Shown piece by piece: positions 39,000 to 42,704 of a stretch of 64,000 bases of DNA. The notes beneath the pieces are model-generated. The model had not been told where the DNA came from and searched no databases. It saw only the letters and a program-made list of their open reading frames with translations. Source of the DNA: Neoarius graeffei (Eukaryota > Chordata > Actinopteri > Siluriformes > Ariidae). The position numbers were made by a program, and so were the translations under genes. How positions within the stretch are numbered: the stretch's first letter is position 1; every line of letters begins with the position of its first letter. The stretch lies in NCBI RefSeq assembly GCF_027579695.1, contig NC_083572.1, positions 13,910,915 through 13,974,914 on the forward strand, read 5' to 3'.

Positions 39000-41900
39000 G
39001 GTAGTCTGGATCAAAGGCCATGGACACAAGAAGATTATTGTCCTGAGGAATGACATGAAAGGTAAGGGGAACATCATTATCCTCACTGTATGAAGGGCTT
39101 TGTTACGTATTGGCACAGAATGTCTGAGATTCTGTAAAGATCGCCCAGGCAATGACCATGCCATGGAGGTATCATTTGTATAAGCCTCTAACAAGCAAAG
39201 TATCATGAAAAATGTGTGAAAGGATCACAGAACGTCAAGCACAGATTCCAACACGATTAATACCCATTTGTACGTGCTAAAATAACATTACAGTTATTCT
39301 TTTAAGTTCGTTTCTTAAGACACGTATTTTTAAGTATGTTACCTCGCTTGTTGACAGTTTCGGCGAACACTTCCGCCTTCTTCAAAACAGTCACCAGATG
39401 TCGAGTGGTGACGTGCCTTATCAGCTGATGTTACTCTATGGAGGTGTGAACGTCCCGCCCAATTTGACAGGTAGTCCACGCCTCCTGCTGTCAGGTCGCT
39501 GCCCCAGGACGGCGCTCCAGGTGTGTGACAGCGCGTACGCTCCCTCATCCCGGTTCATGGTCCTCTGCGCCCGCTTACGTATCTCCACTGCCTCTAAAAT
39601 CCAACGCTGGTATCTATTCTCTTCAGCGCGAATGACTCTGGCCTCTTCCCAATTCATAATATGATTTTTTCGTTTGCGGTGGTCTGAAATGGCTGATTTT
39701 AAGTTTTCTTTGTGTGCTTTTTCTTTTTCGGATCTTGTGAGTCTTTTTGTTGTTTCTTTTTCACATTCGCAGGAAAGAACACCAATTAGAATGTGGAAGC
39801 ATCTGCCCGTTTCACCAATATAGACTTTATTGCATGAACGGCAAGGGATTTCGTATATGATATTGCATTTATTGTCCAGTTGTATTTTATCTTAAGTAAC
39901 ATACTTAAAAATACGTGTCTTAAGAAACGAACTTAAAAGAATAGTTATAATTATCAGACATAATGAATTTTCACTACATAAACATTACAGTTAAGTTCGC
40001 ACTGGCTTTATCAAGACTTGCCAGTCAATTACTAGTATACGTTCCGAGTCCATTCGAGTTTCAGCTCTTCCCTGGTTGGAATAGCATTTGCTTGGACTTG
40101 AGTATCGAGTGTGTTGCTGCTATTTCTGCCTTTCATTAATGTGTGTGCGTCATCAGCCCGCGGCAGCCCTGCCAGCACAGACAGCCCTCAGCCTGAGGAG
40201 GCCCGAGAGAGCCAGAGCCCTGCCAGCACGCACAGCCCAGGTAAACACGTACACGGGCAAGAAAGTGCTGCATCAGAAACTTGTGCATAGCCGATTATGC
40301 ATGCGTATTGTGAGACTGAAATACAGATGACATGAGGTACAATATGTGCTGGTGTGAAGGAAAATATCTTCCTGTACTCAGGCGCCTGCGTTCTTCATAA
40401 CACAAATCCAGTCTCTGAGAAAATGTTAAATACAACCCCGATTCCAAAAAAGTTGGGACAAAGTACAAATTGTAAATATAAACGGAATGCAATGATGTGG
40501 AAGTTTCAAAATTCCATATTTTATTCAGAATAGAACATAGAAAATGTAAACTGAGAAAATGTATCATTTAAAGAGAAAAATTAGGTGATTTTTAAATTTC
40601 ATGACAACACATCTCAAAGTTGGGACAAGGCCATGTTTACCACTGTGAGACATCCCCTTTTCTCTTTACAACAGTCTGTAAACGTCTGGGGACTGAGGAG
40701 ACAAGTTGCTCAAGTTTAGGGATAGGAATGTTAACCCATTCTTGTCTAATGTAGGATTCTAGTTGCTCAACTGTCTTAGGTCTTTTTTTGTCGTATCTTC
40801 CATTTTATGATGTGCCAAATGTTTTCTATGGGTGAAAGATCTGGACTGCAGGCTGGCCAGTTCAGTACCCGGACCCTTCTTCTACGCAGCCATGATGCTG
40901 TAATTGATGCAGTATGTGGTTTGGCATTGTCATGTTGGAAAATGCAAGGTCTTCCCTAAAAGAGGTGTCGTCTGGATGGGAGCATATGTTGCTCTAGAAC
41001 CTGGATATACCTTTCAGCATTGATGGTGTCTTTCCAGATGTGTAAGCTGCCCATGCCACACGCACTAATGCAACCCCATACCATCAGAGATGCAGGCTTC
41101 TGAACTGAGCGCTGATAACAACTTGGGTCGTCCTTCTCCTCTTTAGTCCGAATGACACGGCGTCCCTGATTTCCATAAAGAACTTCAAATTTTGATTCGT
41201 CTGACCACAGAACAGTTTTCCACTTTGCCACAGTCCATTTTAAATGAGCCTTGGCCCAGAGAAGACGTCTGCGCTTCTGGATCGTGTTTAGATACGGCTT
41301 CTTTGAACTATAGAGTTTTAGCTGGCAACGGCAGATGGCACGGTGAATTGTGTTCAGACAATGTTCTCTGGAAATATTCCTGAGCCCATTTTGTGATTTC
41401 CAATACAGAAGCATGCCTGTATGTGATGCAATGCCGTCTAAGGGCCTGAAGATCACGGGCACCCAGTATGGTTTTCCAGCCTTGACCCTTACGCACAGAG
41501 ATTCTTCCAGATTCTCTGAATCTTTTGATGATGTTATGCGCTGTAGATGATGATGATATGTTCAAACTCTTTGCAATTTTACACTGTCGAACTCCTTTCT
41601 GATATTGCTCCACTATTTGTCGGCGCAGAATTAGGGGGATTGGTGATCCTCTTCCCATCTTTACTTCTGAGAGCCGCTGCCACTCCAAGATGCTCTTTTT
41701 ATACCCAGTCATGTTAATGACCTATTGCCAATTGACCTAATGAGTTGCAATTTGGTCCTCCAGCTGTTCCTTTTTTTGTACCTTTAACTTTTCCAGCCTC
41801 TTATTGCCCCTGTCCCAACTTTTTTGAGATGTGTTGCTGTCATGAAATTTCAAATGAGCCAATATTTGGCATGAAATTTCAAAATGTCTCACTTTCGACA

Positions 41901-42704
41901 TTTGATATGTTGTCTATGTTCTATTGTGAATACAATATCAGTTTTTGAGATTTGTGAATTATTGCATTCCGTTTTTATTTACAATTTGTACTTTGTCCCA
42001 ACTTTTTTGGAATCGGGGTTGTAGTAAAACCATAATGGTGCACCATCTGCCATTTTATTAGCCCCTAGTGGAACTAGATATTTAGTGTGGCATTTTTAGG
42101 TTTGTTTGGTTTTTCTACTCCTGCAATGATTCACTCTACTAAACAGCCAATCGGAGGACTCTTACCAATGGCTTCCATTTACCGTACTTGACGAGTCAAG
42201 ACCACAAGATAAATAAATAAATAAGCTTTTGTCTTCCTAGCCTCAGGTGGCAGTACTGGTGAGGCGGAGCTGCTGTGTCTGAGCGCCGGTTCTCCCGTGG
42301 ACCTGCTGTGTGGGCCGGTTCCCTCCTGCCTGCCTTCCCCTCAACTGCACCCTGATCCGGTTCTGCTCCAACACAAAGACCTCATCCGCTTCGAGGAGCA
42401 CTCGCACATCCAGCCTACAGGAGGCGCCAGAGAGGAACAGCCAGTCCACGACCGCCAGCCTCAGGCAGCTCTGACAACCACTGAACGATGCACAGGTTCA
42501 AATGAAGACAACGAAATGACACAAACATCAGTGTCAAGTGTAGGTAACACAGAATGTCGTGATGCGCCAGACTCGGTGGTTGCCAAGCCCTTGCAACCTC
42601 CCAACCTCAAACCCTCAGCCACAGAAAGCCCCAGCAAAAGAACCTTCCGGAATAAAATAAAACTTGCAGCTAATTTTTCCTTCTCTTCAACCTCCTCAGT
42701 CTAA
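1956..42704 (+). CDS. marf1: marf1, meiosis regulator and mRNA stability factor 1 (limkain-b1), 25 coding exons
   Basis: Join of 1956-2090, 4342-5046, 6108-6267, 6516-6730, 8048-8165, 9341-9513, 9945-10406, 11196-11347, 11715-11855, 11994-12180, 12343-12521, 12637-12717, 15609-15845, 15971-16090, 16204-16385, 28694-28914, 29260-29402, 32237-32370, 32604-32806, 32957-33184, 34544-34777, 34970-35191, 39001-39061, 40157-40240, 42241-42704. All junctions are GT-AG, all phases agree, and the sum is 5241 nt or 1746 residues, against about 1742 in human as I recall. Domain order: Cys-rich N-terminus (46-333), NYN ribonuclease (about 344-490), RRM1 (505-577), Ser/Pro linker, RRM2 (789-868), eight LOTUS modules (about 875-1560), Ser/Thr/Gln-rich tail ending in a conserved [10 protein letters not shown] motif. 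In mammals MARF1 is an oocyte RNase that destabilises mRNAs and represses retrotransposons; that role here is inferred from orthology. I preferred the second of two adjacent ATGs (1953, 1956) because the human protein starts MEG. Confidence 0.96.
2254..2450 (+). repeat. Decayed family B SINE
   Basis: GGTGGCACGGTGGTGTTGCC and GTTTGAACCCAG are recognisable, but several internal blocks are missing. It sits in marf1 intron 1. Confidence 0.7.
2451..2625 (+). repeat. Teleost interspersed repeat fragment
   Basis: It contains TTTGTATAGCGCTTTTAACA, CCAAAGCAGCTTTACAG and GGCAAGGAAAAGCTCCC, phrases I recall from a widespread fish repeat. The exact family is not assigned. Confidence 0.5.
2626..3069. other. 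marf1 intron 1, unassigned stretch
   Basis: Short open frames only. It may continue the decayed repeat to its left, but no recognisable element or exon is seen. Confidence 0.4.
3070..3165 (+). repeat. Family B SINE 3' fragment with GGAT repeat tail
   Basis: It contains CAGGGTGCATCCCACCTCTC and AGTCAGCTGGAATAGGCTCC, then a (GGAT)n tail at about 3148-3165 in place of the usual ATGAG tail. Confidence 0.7.
3185..3800 (-). repeat. Family B-like SINE split by a LINE fragment
   Basis: SINE sequence is present at 3185-3302 and resumes at 3661-3800 (GCATGTTTTTGGACTGTCAC on the + strand). The break point sequence GAGTAGCC(A)TTTGA occurs on both sides of the LINE piece, as expected for a target duplication. 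Confidence 0.65.
3303..3660 (-). repeat. RTE-type LINE fragment
   Basis: On the minus strand it encodes [20 protein letters not shown] and [12 protein letters not shown], the C-terminal part of an RTE-like reverse transcriptase protein. Reading frames are broken. The same family recurs at 18200-19450. Confidence 0.7.
3801..4341. other. End of marf1 intron 1
   Basis: AT-rich sequence with two T homopolymers (about 4186-4207 and 4320-4337); the second is the polypyrimidine tract of exon 2. No element recognised. Confidence 0.4.
4342..5046 (+). CDS. marf1: marf1 coding exon 2, Cys/His-rich N-terminal region
   Basis: The acceptor is a 17-T tract followed by AAAG, and the donor is AAAAAG|GTTGGT; both ends are phase 0. 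The exon encodes residues 46-280. It opens with [16 protein letters not shown], matching human YMENKKVAVELKDV, then a Pro/Gln-rich stretch. Cys-pair motifs follow: [25 protein letters not shown] and YCHQCLKK. An open frame continues upstream of the acceptor but is T-rich intron. No named domain is recognised here; the Cys pairs might bind zinc (inference). Confidence 0.93.
5047..6107. other. marf1 intron 2
   Basis: About 1 kb with a 24-base T run near 5643-5667. Otherwise I see no repeat family or exon. Confidence 0.4.
6108..6267 (+). CDS. marf1: marf1 coding exon 3
   Basis: The exon lies between CATGCAG| and AAATATG|GTCAGT, entering in phase 0 and leaving in phase 1. It encodes residues 281-333. 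[17 protein letters not shown] aligns with human [13 protein letters not shown], and MCNGCRVPG aligns with LCNGCGTKG. The CNGC pair may complete a zinc site with the last Cys pair of exon 2. Confidence 0.92.
6516..6730 (+). CDS. marf1: marf1 coding exon 4, start of NYN RNase domain
   Basis: The acceptor is ATTTTAG|GGTCA and the donor is TGCCAG|GTACAC. An AG at 6489-6490 was discarded because it breaks the phase with exon 3. The exon encodes the first half of the NYN (LabA-like, PIN-fold) nuclease, with [18 protein letters not shown] and [20 protein letters not shown]. The Asp in FWDIEN is a conserved metal-binding position of the family. Confidence 0.96.
6731..8047. other. marf1 intron 4 with a repeat-like segment
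   Basis: The stretch at about 7027-7330 has GGAACTGTATTGATCCC, CGGGGAAATTAAGATTCC and pyrimidine-rich blocks, phrases typical of a common fish LINE-related repeat. The rest is unassigned. Confidence 0.4.
8048..8165 (+). CDS. marf1: marf1 coding exon 5, NYN domain middle
   Basis: The exon begins after CTCATAG and ends TTTCTT|GTGAGT in phase 1. It encodes [20 protein letters not shown] followed by [19 protein letters not shown]. The paired Asp before KLRQSL is a conserved acidic position of NYN nucleases. The sequence is nearly identical to what I recall of the mammalian protein. Confidence 0.96.
8848..9223 (+). repeat. Full-length family B SINE (Mermaid-like)
   Basis: It starts GGGCGGCACGGTGGTGTAG, with A-box-like TAGTGGTTAGCGC and B-box-like GGTTCGAGCCC, and ends with GATAAAGCGGCTAGAGATGA and ATGAG repeats. 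A perfect 12-bp target duplication, AGTCATGTACAC, lies at 8836-8847 and 9224-9235. It sits in marf1 intron 5. Confidence 0.88.
9341..9513 (+). CDS. marf1: marf1 coding exon 6, end of NYN domain
   Basis: The acceptor is GATTTGTAG| and the donor ATCGCAG|GTATTT; it joins exon 5 in phase 1 and leaves in phase 0. It encodes [18 protein letters not shown], the conserved third acidic motif of the NYN fold, then [17 protein letters not shown] and a linker ending in [10 protein letters not shown]. Confidence 0.96.
9945..10406 (+). CDS. marf1: marf1 coding exon 7, RRM1 and linker
   Basis: The acceptor is CTCCTCCAG| and the donor TTCCCAG|GTCAGC, phase 0 at both ends. It encodes RRM1, with [13 protein letters not shown] as RNP2 and [17 protein letters not shown] as the RNP1 region, ending [11 protein letters not shown] basic Ser/Pro/Arg linker ([14 protein letters not shown]) follows. 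If the donor is not used, the frame stays open to a TAA at 10455-10457. Confidence 0.95.
10407..11195. other. marf1 intron 7
   Basis: Unique-looking intron. The frame of exon 7 stays open 17 codons into it, stopping at 10457, and an AATAAA follows at 10488-10493. No repeat recognised. Confidence 0.5.
11196..11347 (+). CDS. marf1: marf1 coding exon 8, linker
   Basis: The exon lies between AACCCAG| and GCCGCAG|GTACTG, entering in phase 0 and leaving in phase 2. It encodes [12 protein letters not shown], aligning with the human CRMESKTGHR region, followed by a Ser-rich, poorly conserved linker. Its phase 2 end fits exon 9 exactly. Confidence 0.85.
11715..11855 (+). CDS. marf1: marf1 coding exon 9, linker
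   Basis: The acceptor is GTGCATAG| and the donor CCTCAAG|GTTTGT, phase 2 at both ends. [20 protein letters not shown] and FAQGSWSSR match the human segment between the two RRMs (FQVSYPSAFSKL..., SQSWSSRS). A cryptic GTGAGC lies inside the exon at FQ|VS; the conserved protein reads straight through it. Confidence 0.9.
11943..11990 (+). repeat. (CT)n microsatellite serving as polypyrimidine tract
   Basis: About 24 CT units are followed directly by the CAG acceptor of exon 10. The whole intron is only 138 bases. Confidence 0.9.
11994..12180 (+). CDS. marf1: marf1 coding exon 10, RRM2 first half
   Basis: The exon is preceded directly by a (CT)n microsatellite ending CTCAG and ends GGCAGG|GTGAGA. 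It encodes [20 protein letters not shown] in outline, with the RRM2 motif [19 protein letters not shown], then [10 protein letters not shown]. The final phase is 0. Confidence 0.94.
12343..12521 (+). CDS. marf1: marf1 coding exon 11, RRM2 second half
   Basis: The acceptor is CACTTTAG| and the donor CCTCAG|GTACTG, leaving in phase 2. It encodes [20 protein letters not shown], then [18 protein letters not shown] and [14 protein letters not shown]. This is almost identical in kind to the human RRM2 C-terminal half. Confidence 0.95.
12637..12717 (+). CDS. marf1: marf1 coding exon 12, start of LOTUS 1
   Basis: A short 81-nt exon between TCGTACAG| and GAAAAA|GTGAGT, phase 2 at both ends. It encodes [19 protein letters not shown] and KFTEIYEKK, the first helices of the first LOTUS (OST-HTH) module. 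Confidence 0.93.
12821..14271. mobile_element. Candidate TTAA-target DNA transposon, non-autonomous
   Basis: The left end TTAA|AGGAGAAACGCAGAGCC is mirrored by the right end GGCTCTGCGTATATGCT|TTAG, so termini sharing ACGCAGAGCC are inverted and flanked by TTAA/TTAG. No transposase frame is seen inside. An 18-bp perfect inverted repeat lies within at 13604-13691. Confidence 0.55.
14345..14490. repeat. Tc1-like terminal fragment
   Basis: The phrases CAATTATTGGCACCCTTGG and GGATTGGTTCAAAGGC are typical of Tc1-like element ends in fish. Only one end is present. Confidence 0.4.
14496..15207. mobile_element. TTAA-type (Kolobok-like) element, copy 1, internally rearranged
   Basis: The left end is TTTTAAAGTGCGTATC and the right end GGTCCAGGATATGCACT, matching the inverted termini of the copy at 57148-58415. 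The shared block CTACACAGGCTGTGCACTG lies near 14983. It lacks the THAP start seen in copy 2 and instead has a 59-residue minus-strand ORF (14768-14947) that starts MELSPERN and is rich in Asp, Glu and Ser. Confidence 0.6.
15208..15608. other. End of marf1 intron 12
   Basis: Unassigned sequence with a short G run near 15390. No element recognised. Confidence 0.4.
15609..15845 (+). CDS. marf1: marf1 coding exon 13, LOTUS 1 and spacer
   Basis: The acceptor is GTCTGCAG| and the donor TTCAG|GTAGCA, phase 2 at both ends. It encodes [20 protein letters not shown] and [11 protein letters not shown], which complete LOTUS 1, then the conserved spacer [18 protein letters not shown] and [11 protein letters not shown]. 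Confidence 0.95.
15971..16090 (+). CDS. marf1: marf1 coding exon 14, LOTUS 2 first part
   Basis: The exon lies between GGTGTAG| and TGCTCAG|GTAAAA, phase 2 at both ends. It encodes [19 protein letters not shown] and [19 protein letters not shown], the opening of the second LOTUS module. Confidence 0.95.
16204..16385 (+). CDS. marf1: marf1 coding exon 15, LOTUS 2 second part
   Basis: The acceptor is CAAATCAG| and the donor AATGCAG|GTATGA, entering in phase 2 and leaving in phase 1. It encodes [31 protein letters not shown] and [13 protein letters not shown], closing LOTUS 2. The next exon is 12.3 kb away. Confidence 0.95.
16386..16790. other. Start of marf1 intron 15
   Basis: Nothing recognised apart from a T/A-rich stretch near 16613-16640. 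Confidence 0.4.
16800..17065 (+). repeat. LINE C-terminal coding remnant
   Basis: Broken + strand frames spell [12 protein letters not shown]-like and [10 protein letters not shown]-like peptides, then [12 protein letters not shown] and CAKWRALLK, typical of the C-terminus of fish LINE proteins. Stops and frame changes show decay. Confidence 0.55.
17445..17990 (-). repeat. LINE 3' remnant
   Basis: The + strand phrase TACTGCTTATCCGGGTCGCG is a common LINE 3' end in fish. The minus strand encodes [18 protein letters not shown] and AGEREVW-like peptides with breaks. Confidence 0.6.
18205..19445 (-). repeat. RTE-type LINE fragment, split by a DNA transposon
   Basis: The minus strand encodes [26 protein letters not shown], then further along [17 protein letters not shown]-like and [16 protein letters not shown] peptides. 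Frames are broken. The sequence is interrupted at 18425-18960 by an element with 3-bp duplications. Confidence 0.7.
18425..18960. mobile_element. PIF/Harbinger-type non-autonomous element
   Basis: It begins AGGCCTCTGCATGCTC and ends CCGCATAAATTGGCCT. The inner inverted block GCAGATAGC..GCAGACAG occurs near both ends. A TTA trinucleotide at 18422-18424 and 18961-18963 is the expected target duplication, and the LINE reads on across the site. Confidence 0.65.
19605..19987 (-). repeat. Full-length family B SINE
   Basis: A complete minus-strand copy from the GGGTGGCACGGTAGTGTAG head to the ATGAG tail. A 16-bp duplication CCCACATCCGTTTTCT flanks it at 19589-19604 and 19988-20003. Confidence 0.88.
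20004..20418. other. Unassigned, purine-rich stretch
   Basis: It contains an AAAATGCCGAATACTAGTGA start and a basic open frame on the + strand ([17 protein letters not shown]). It resembles transposon-derived coding debris; the family is not identified. Confidence 0.3.
20419..20735. repeat. Degenerate tandem repeat, units about 125-145 bases
   Basis: Three diverged units each start ACAAGTRAYRTKGACA and contain CATAAAATATG and TTCAATAYATTGAATATATG. The array is interrupted by the Penelope insertion and resumes at 23966. Confidence 0.6.
20872..21579. mobile_element. TA-target DNA element with SANT-like ORF, copy 1
   Basis: It begins CCCTGTCCACACTAGGGATT and ends GTACAAGTGTGAACACAGCA. TA lies at both flanks (20870-20871, 21580-21581). 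The other Penelope arm shows the empty site. Internal motifs GTGTGGACAG and TACCGGTA-like palindromes recur near both ends. The ORF starting [13 protein letters not shown] (21162) runs into a GGGA-rich filler. Confidence 0.7.
21620..22260 (-). pseudogene. Penelope-like element ORF, GIY-YIG endonuclease end (left copy)
   Basis: The minus strand encodes [20 protein letters not shown], then, after a frame change, [20 protein letters not shown] and [17 protein letters not shown]. The CxxC-spaced YAI..YIGET motif is the GIY-YIG endonuclease signature of Penelope-like elements. The reverse transcriptase part is missing. Confidence 0.8.
22262..23000 (+). pseudogene. Penelope-like element ORF, RT end plus GIY-YIG (right copy)
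   Basis: The + strand encodes [42 protein letters not shown]-like sequence and [20 protein letters not shown]. An in-frame TAG at about 22809 follows GHSF, where the left copy has Gln. The ORF then runs to the transposon at 23010. Confidence 0.8.
23010..23702. mobile_element. Non-autonomous DNA transposon with AGT target duplication
   Basis: Ends CAGTACATTTACATGC and GCATGTAAACGCATTG are inverted. AGT flanks at 23007-23009 and 23703-23705, and the left Penelope copy gives the unoccupied site. An AGCTCGAT-like motif recurs many times near both ends. No ORF of note. Confidence 0.7.
24230..24385 (-). repeat. LINE coding remnant
   Basis: The minus strand encodes [20 protein letters not shown] and [16 protein letters not shown], a phrase typical of fish LINE reverse transcriptase C-termini. 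Confidence 0.65.
24386..24870. other. AT-rich intron 15 sequence
   Basis: No element or exon recognised. Confidence 0.35.
25193..25519 (+). pseudogene. Exon-like ORF resembling N-terminus of SWIM/YqaJ transposon proteins
   Basis: The frame starts [20 protein letters not shown], meets TAG at 25313, then continues [40 protein letters not shown] and RDI to ATGGCCAAG|GTAATC, a good splice donor in phase 0. From memory, [25 protein letters not shown] is the start of fish proteins with SWIM zinc finger and YqaJ exonuclease domains. The assignment is from recall. Confidence 0.5.
25700..25880. repeat. Tandem duplication built on palindromic (TAA)n(TTA)n
   Basis: Two units of about 95 and 80 bases each consist of CCTTAATAATAATAA, TTATTATT and then AAATTGTAGAAGTCTGGGAG with GCTTGCTCCTCATAC. 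The TAA/TTA run forms a perfect hairpin. Confidence 0.8.
26447..26605 (-). CDS. SANT/trihelix-like DNA-binding ORF of a DNA transposon, 52 residues
   Basis: The minus-strand frame begins [20 protein letters not shown] and continues [20 protein letters not shown] before a TGA. The W-S-K-D-E..L..LW.DE..QEQL pattern is that of the first helices of trihelix (Myb/SANT-like) domains found in PIF/Harbinger-related proteins; the rest of the domain is absent. Whether it is expressed is unknown. Confidence 0.5.
   Translation of the reverse strand: MAQNNHGATWSKDEVVCLLALWGDERCQEQLEQEIRFLCFFLNCLARFIQVD
27072..27460. other. Intron 15 sequence upstream of the split ORF
   Basis: It contains a short GC block (27420-27440). 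It may belong to the element carrying the ORF at 24870-27071; no end is identified. Confidence 0.3.
27461..28430. mobile_element. Non-autonomous DNA transposon
   Basis: The left end AGGCTACATCCACACGACAA and right end (reverse) AGGCCCTGTCCACACAGCAA are inverted. The body has a T run, a (TC)n microsatellite at 28042-28082 and no transposase. Confidence 0.6.
28614..28662 (+). repeat. (CT)n plus C18 tract before exon 16
   Basis: About 13 CT units followed by TT, a run of about 20 C, then T-rich sequence, ending 30 bases before the acceptor. Confidence 0.85.
28694..28914 (+). CDS. marf1: marf1 coding exon 16, LOTUS 3
   Basis: The acceptor is CTTGCACAG| and the donor CTTCAG|GTTGGC, entering in phase 1 and leaving in phase 0. 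It encodes [40 protein letters not shown] and [13 protein letters not shown], the full third LOTUS module. The protein match to exon 15 resumes without loss after the long intron. Confidence 0.96.
29260..29402 (+). CDS. marf1: marf1 coding exon 17, LOTUS 4 first part
   Basis: The acceptor is GCACTCCAG| and the donor CCACTG|GTCAGT, leaving in phase 2. It encodes [39 protein letters not shown] and FMQAYHW. Confidence 0.96.
30145..30800. mobile_element. MITE with GC-rich termini
   Basis: Ends GGCCCTTTTCCACTAC and GTAGTGGAAAAGCGGC are inverted. Both subterminal zones have repeated GACTCGGCTC/CAGCTCGCTTCAG hexamer-like motifs. Similar elements are abundant in fish genomes. Confidence 0.7.
30971..31271. 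mobile_element. Short MITE, 301 bases
   Basis: Ends AAGTCTTGGTCACAACCGG and CCGGTTGTGACCTAGGCTT are inverted with two mismatches. Confidence 0.7.
31931..32236. other. End of marf1 intron 17
   Basis: No repeat or exon recognised. Confidence 0.35.
32237..32370 (+). CDS. marf1: marf1 coding exon 18, LOTUS 4 second part
   Basis: The acceptor is GTAACAG| and the donor AAGAGAG|GTGACT, entering in phase 2 and leaving in phase 1. It encodes [20 protein letters not shown] and [14 protein letters not shown], then DMVISVPKR. Confidence 0.95.
32604..32806 (+). CDS. marf1: marf1 coding exon 19, LOTUS 5
   Basis: The acceptor is TTTCTTAG| and the donor CTCCAA|GTGAGT, entering in phase 1 and leaving in phase 0. 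It encodes [40 protein letters not shown] and [13 protein letters not shown]. Confidence 0.96.
32957..33184 (+). CDS. marf1: marf1 coding exon 20, LOTUS 6
   Basis: The acceptor is GTGCACAG| and the donor GTCAAG|GTAAGT, phase 0 at both ends (228 nt). It encodes [20 protein letters not shown], then [19 protein letters not shown] and [10 protein letters not shown], one full LOTUS module. A SINE lies 35 bases after the donor. Confidence 0.96.
33220..33582 (+). repeat. Full-length family B SINE in marf1 intron 20
   Basis: A complete copy with a perfect 13-bp duplication GATTTCATTCTAG at 33207-33219 and 33583-33595. It lies 35 bases from the exon 20 donor. Confidence 0.88.
33870..34270 (+). repeat. 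Possible transposon 5' coding remnant
   Basis: The + strand frame [20 protein letters not shown] then [20 protein letters not shown] looks like the basic start of a fish transposon ORF. The phrase GATGGCAGTAATGCAACACT is also repeat-like. Ends not found. Confidence 0.3.
34544..34777 (+). CDS. marf1: marf1 coding exon 21, LOTUS 7
   Basis: The acceptor is CTTAACAAAG| and the donor GTAGAG|GTGTGT, phase 0 at both ends (234 nt). It encodes [40 protein letters not shown] and LVE. The GT-repeat directly after the donor makes this a GTGTGT splice site. Confidence 0.95.
34970..35191 (+). CDS. marf1: marf1 coding exon 22, LOTUS 8
   Basis: The acceptor is CTGTGCAG| and the donor ACCACAA|GTCAGT, phase 0 at both ends (222 nt). 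After an acidic start (LFEEEEGDK) it encodes [35 protein letters not shown] and [12 protein letters not shown]. Confidence 0.95.
35479..36382. mobile_element. Non-autonomous DNA transposon
   Basis: The left end CAGTGTTCGTACAG and right end CTGTGGGAACCCTG are inverted. Subterminal motifs TCCTTAAAGTC, GTCCTTAAAAA and GGTCCTTAAG recur at both sides. No ORF. Confidence 0.55.
36621..37188 (+). repeat. Teleost repeat starting GGGCCCGAGCACCG
   Basis: GGGCCCGAGCACCGTTCGGT with GCGAAGACCCTATTG is a common fish repeat start. The right end runs into a (TG)n tract and is not defined. Confidence 0.45.
37189..37230. repeat. (TG)n microsatellite
   Basis: About 20 GT units. Confidence 0.9.
37236..37944. 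mobile_element. Non-autonomous DNA transposon with AGTGCTGTCAA ends
   Basis: AGTGCTGTCAA at the left and TTGACAGCACT at the right are inverted. Both ends are followed by ATTAATCGCGAT-like motifs. It lies between (TG)n and (AT)n microsatellites. Confidence 0.65.
37957..38010. repeat. (AT)n microsatellite
   Basis: About 26 AT units. Confidence 0.9.
38011..38955. other. marf1 intron 22, simple-repeat-rich stretch
   Basis: Scattered CA, CT and GC dinucleotide runs (for example near 38155-38205, 38265-38280 and 38392-38412). No element or exon recognised. Confidence 0.4.
38962..38998 (+). repeat. (CT)n tract abutting exon 23 acceptor
   Basis: About 18 CT units run straight into the TAG acceptor. 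Confidence 0.9.
39001..39061 (+). CDS. marf1: marf1 coding exon 23, end of LOTUS 8
   Basis: A 61-nt exon that follows a (CT)n tract ending TCTAG and stops at ATGAAAG|GTAAGG, entering in phase 0 and leaving in phase 1. It encodes [20 protein letters not shown], nearly identical to the human [20 protein letters not shown]. Confidence 0.95.
39296..39942 (-). mobile_element. GIY-YIG (Penelope-like) fragment between perfect 47-bp inverted repeats
   Basis: The 47-base inverted repeats are 39296-39342 and 39896-39942, identical on opposite strands. Between them the minus strand encodes [20 protein letters not shown], then [20 protein letters not shown] and [14 protein letters not shown], with breaks. 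It is a different family from the element at 20736-23965. Confidence 0.65.
40157..40240 (+). CDS. marf1: marf1 coding exon 24, Ser/Pro-rich tail
   Basis: The exon lies between GTCATCAG| and AGCCCAG|GTAAAC, phase 1 at both ends. It encodes [20 protein letters not shown] and PASTHSP. It contains an internal near-repeat, SPAST(D/H)SP, at both ends. It is weakly conserved relative to human and rests mainly on phase, splice sites and position. Confidence 0.8.
40432..42021 (-). mobile_element. Tc1-like DNA transposon with inactive transposase
   Basis: Inverted ends CAACCCCGATTCCAAAAAAG and CTTTTTTGGAATCGGGGTTG are flanked by TA at 40430-40431 and 42022-42023. The minus strand encodes a Tc1 transposase: [20 protein letters not shown] (helix-turn-helix), [14 protein letters not shown] (catalytic Asp) and [14 protein letters not shown]. 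The reading frame shifts near 41400 and stops near 40956, so it is a fossil. Length about 1.59 kb. Confidence 0.92.
42241..42704 (+). CDS. marf1: marf1 coding exon 25, C-terminal tail and stop
   Basis: The acceptor is CTTCCTAG|; the exon enters in phase 1 and ends at TAA 42702-42704. It encodes [20 protein letters not shown] and [19 protein letters not shown], aligning with human [21 protein letters not shown] low-complexity stretch and the conserved end [11 protein letters not shown] follow. Confidence 0.95.
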
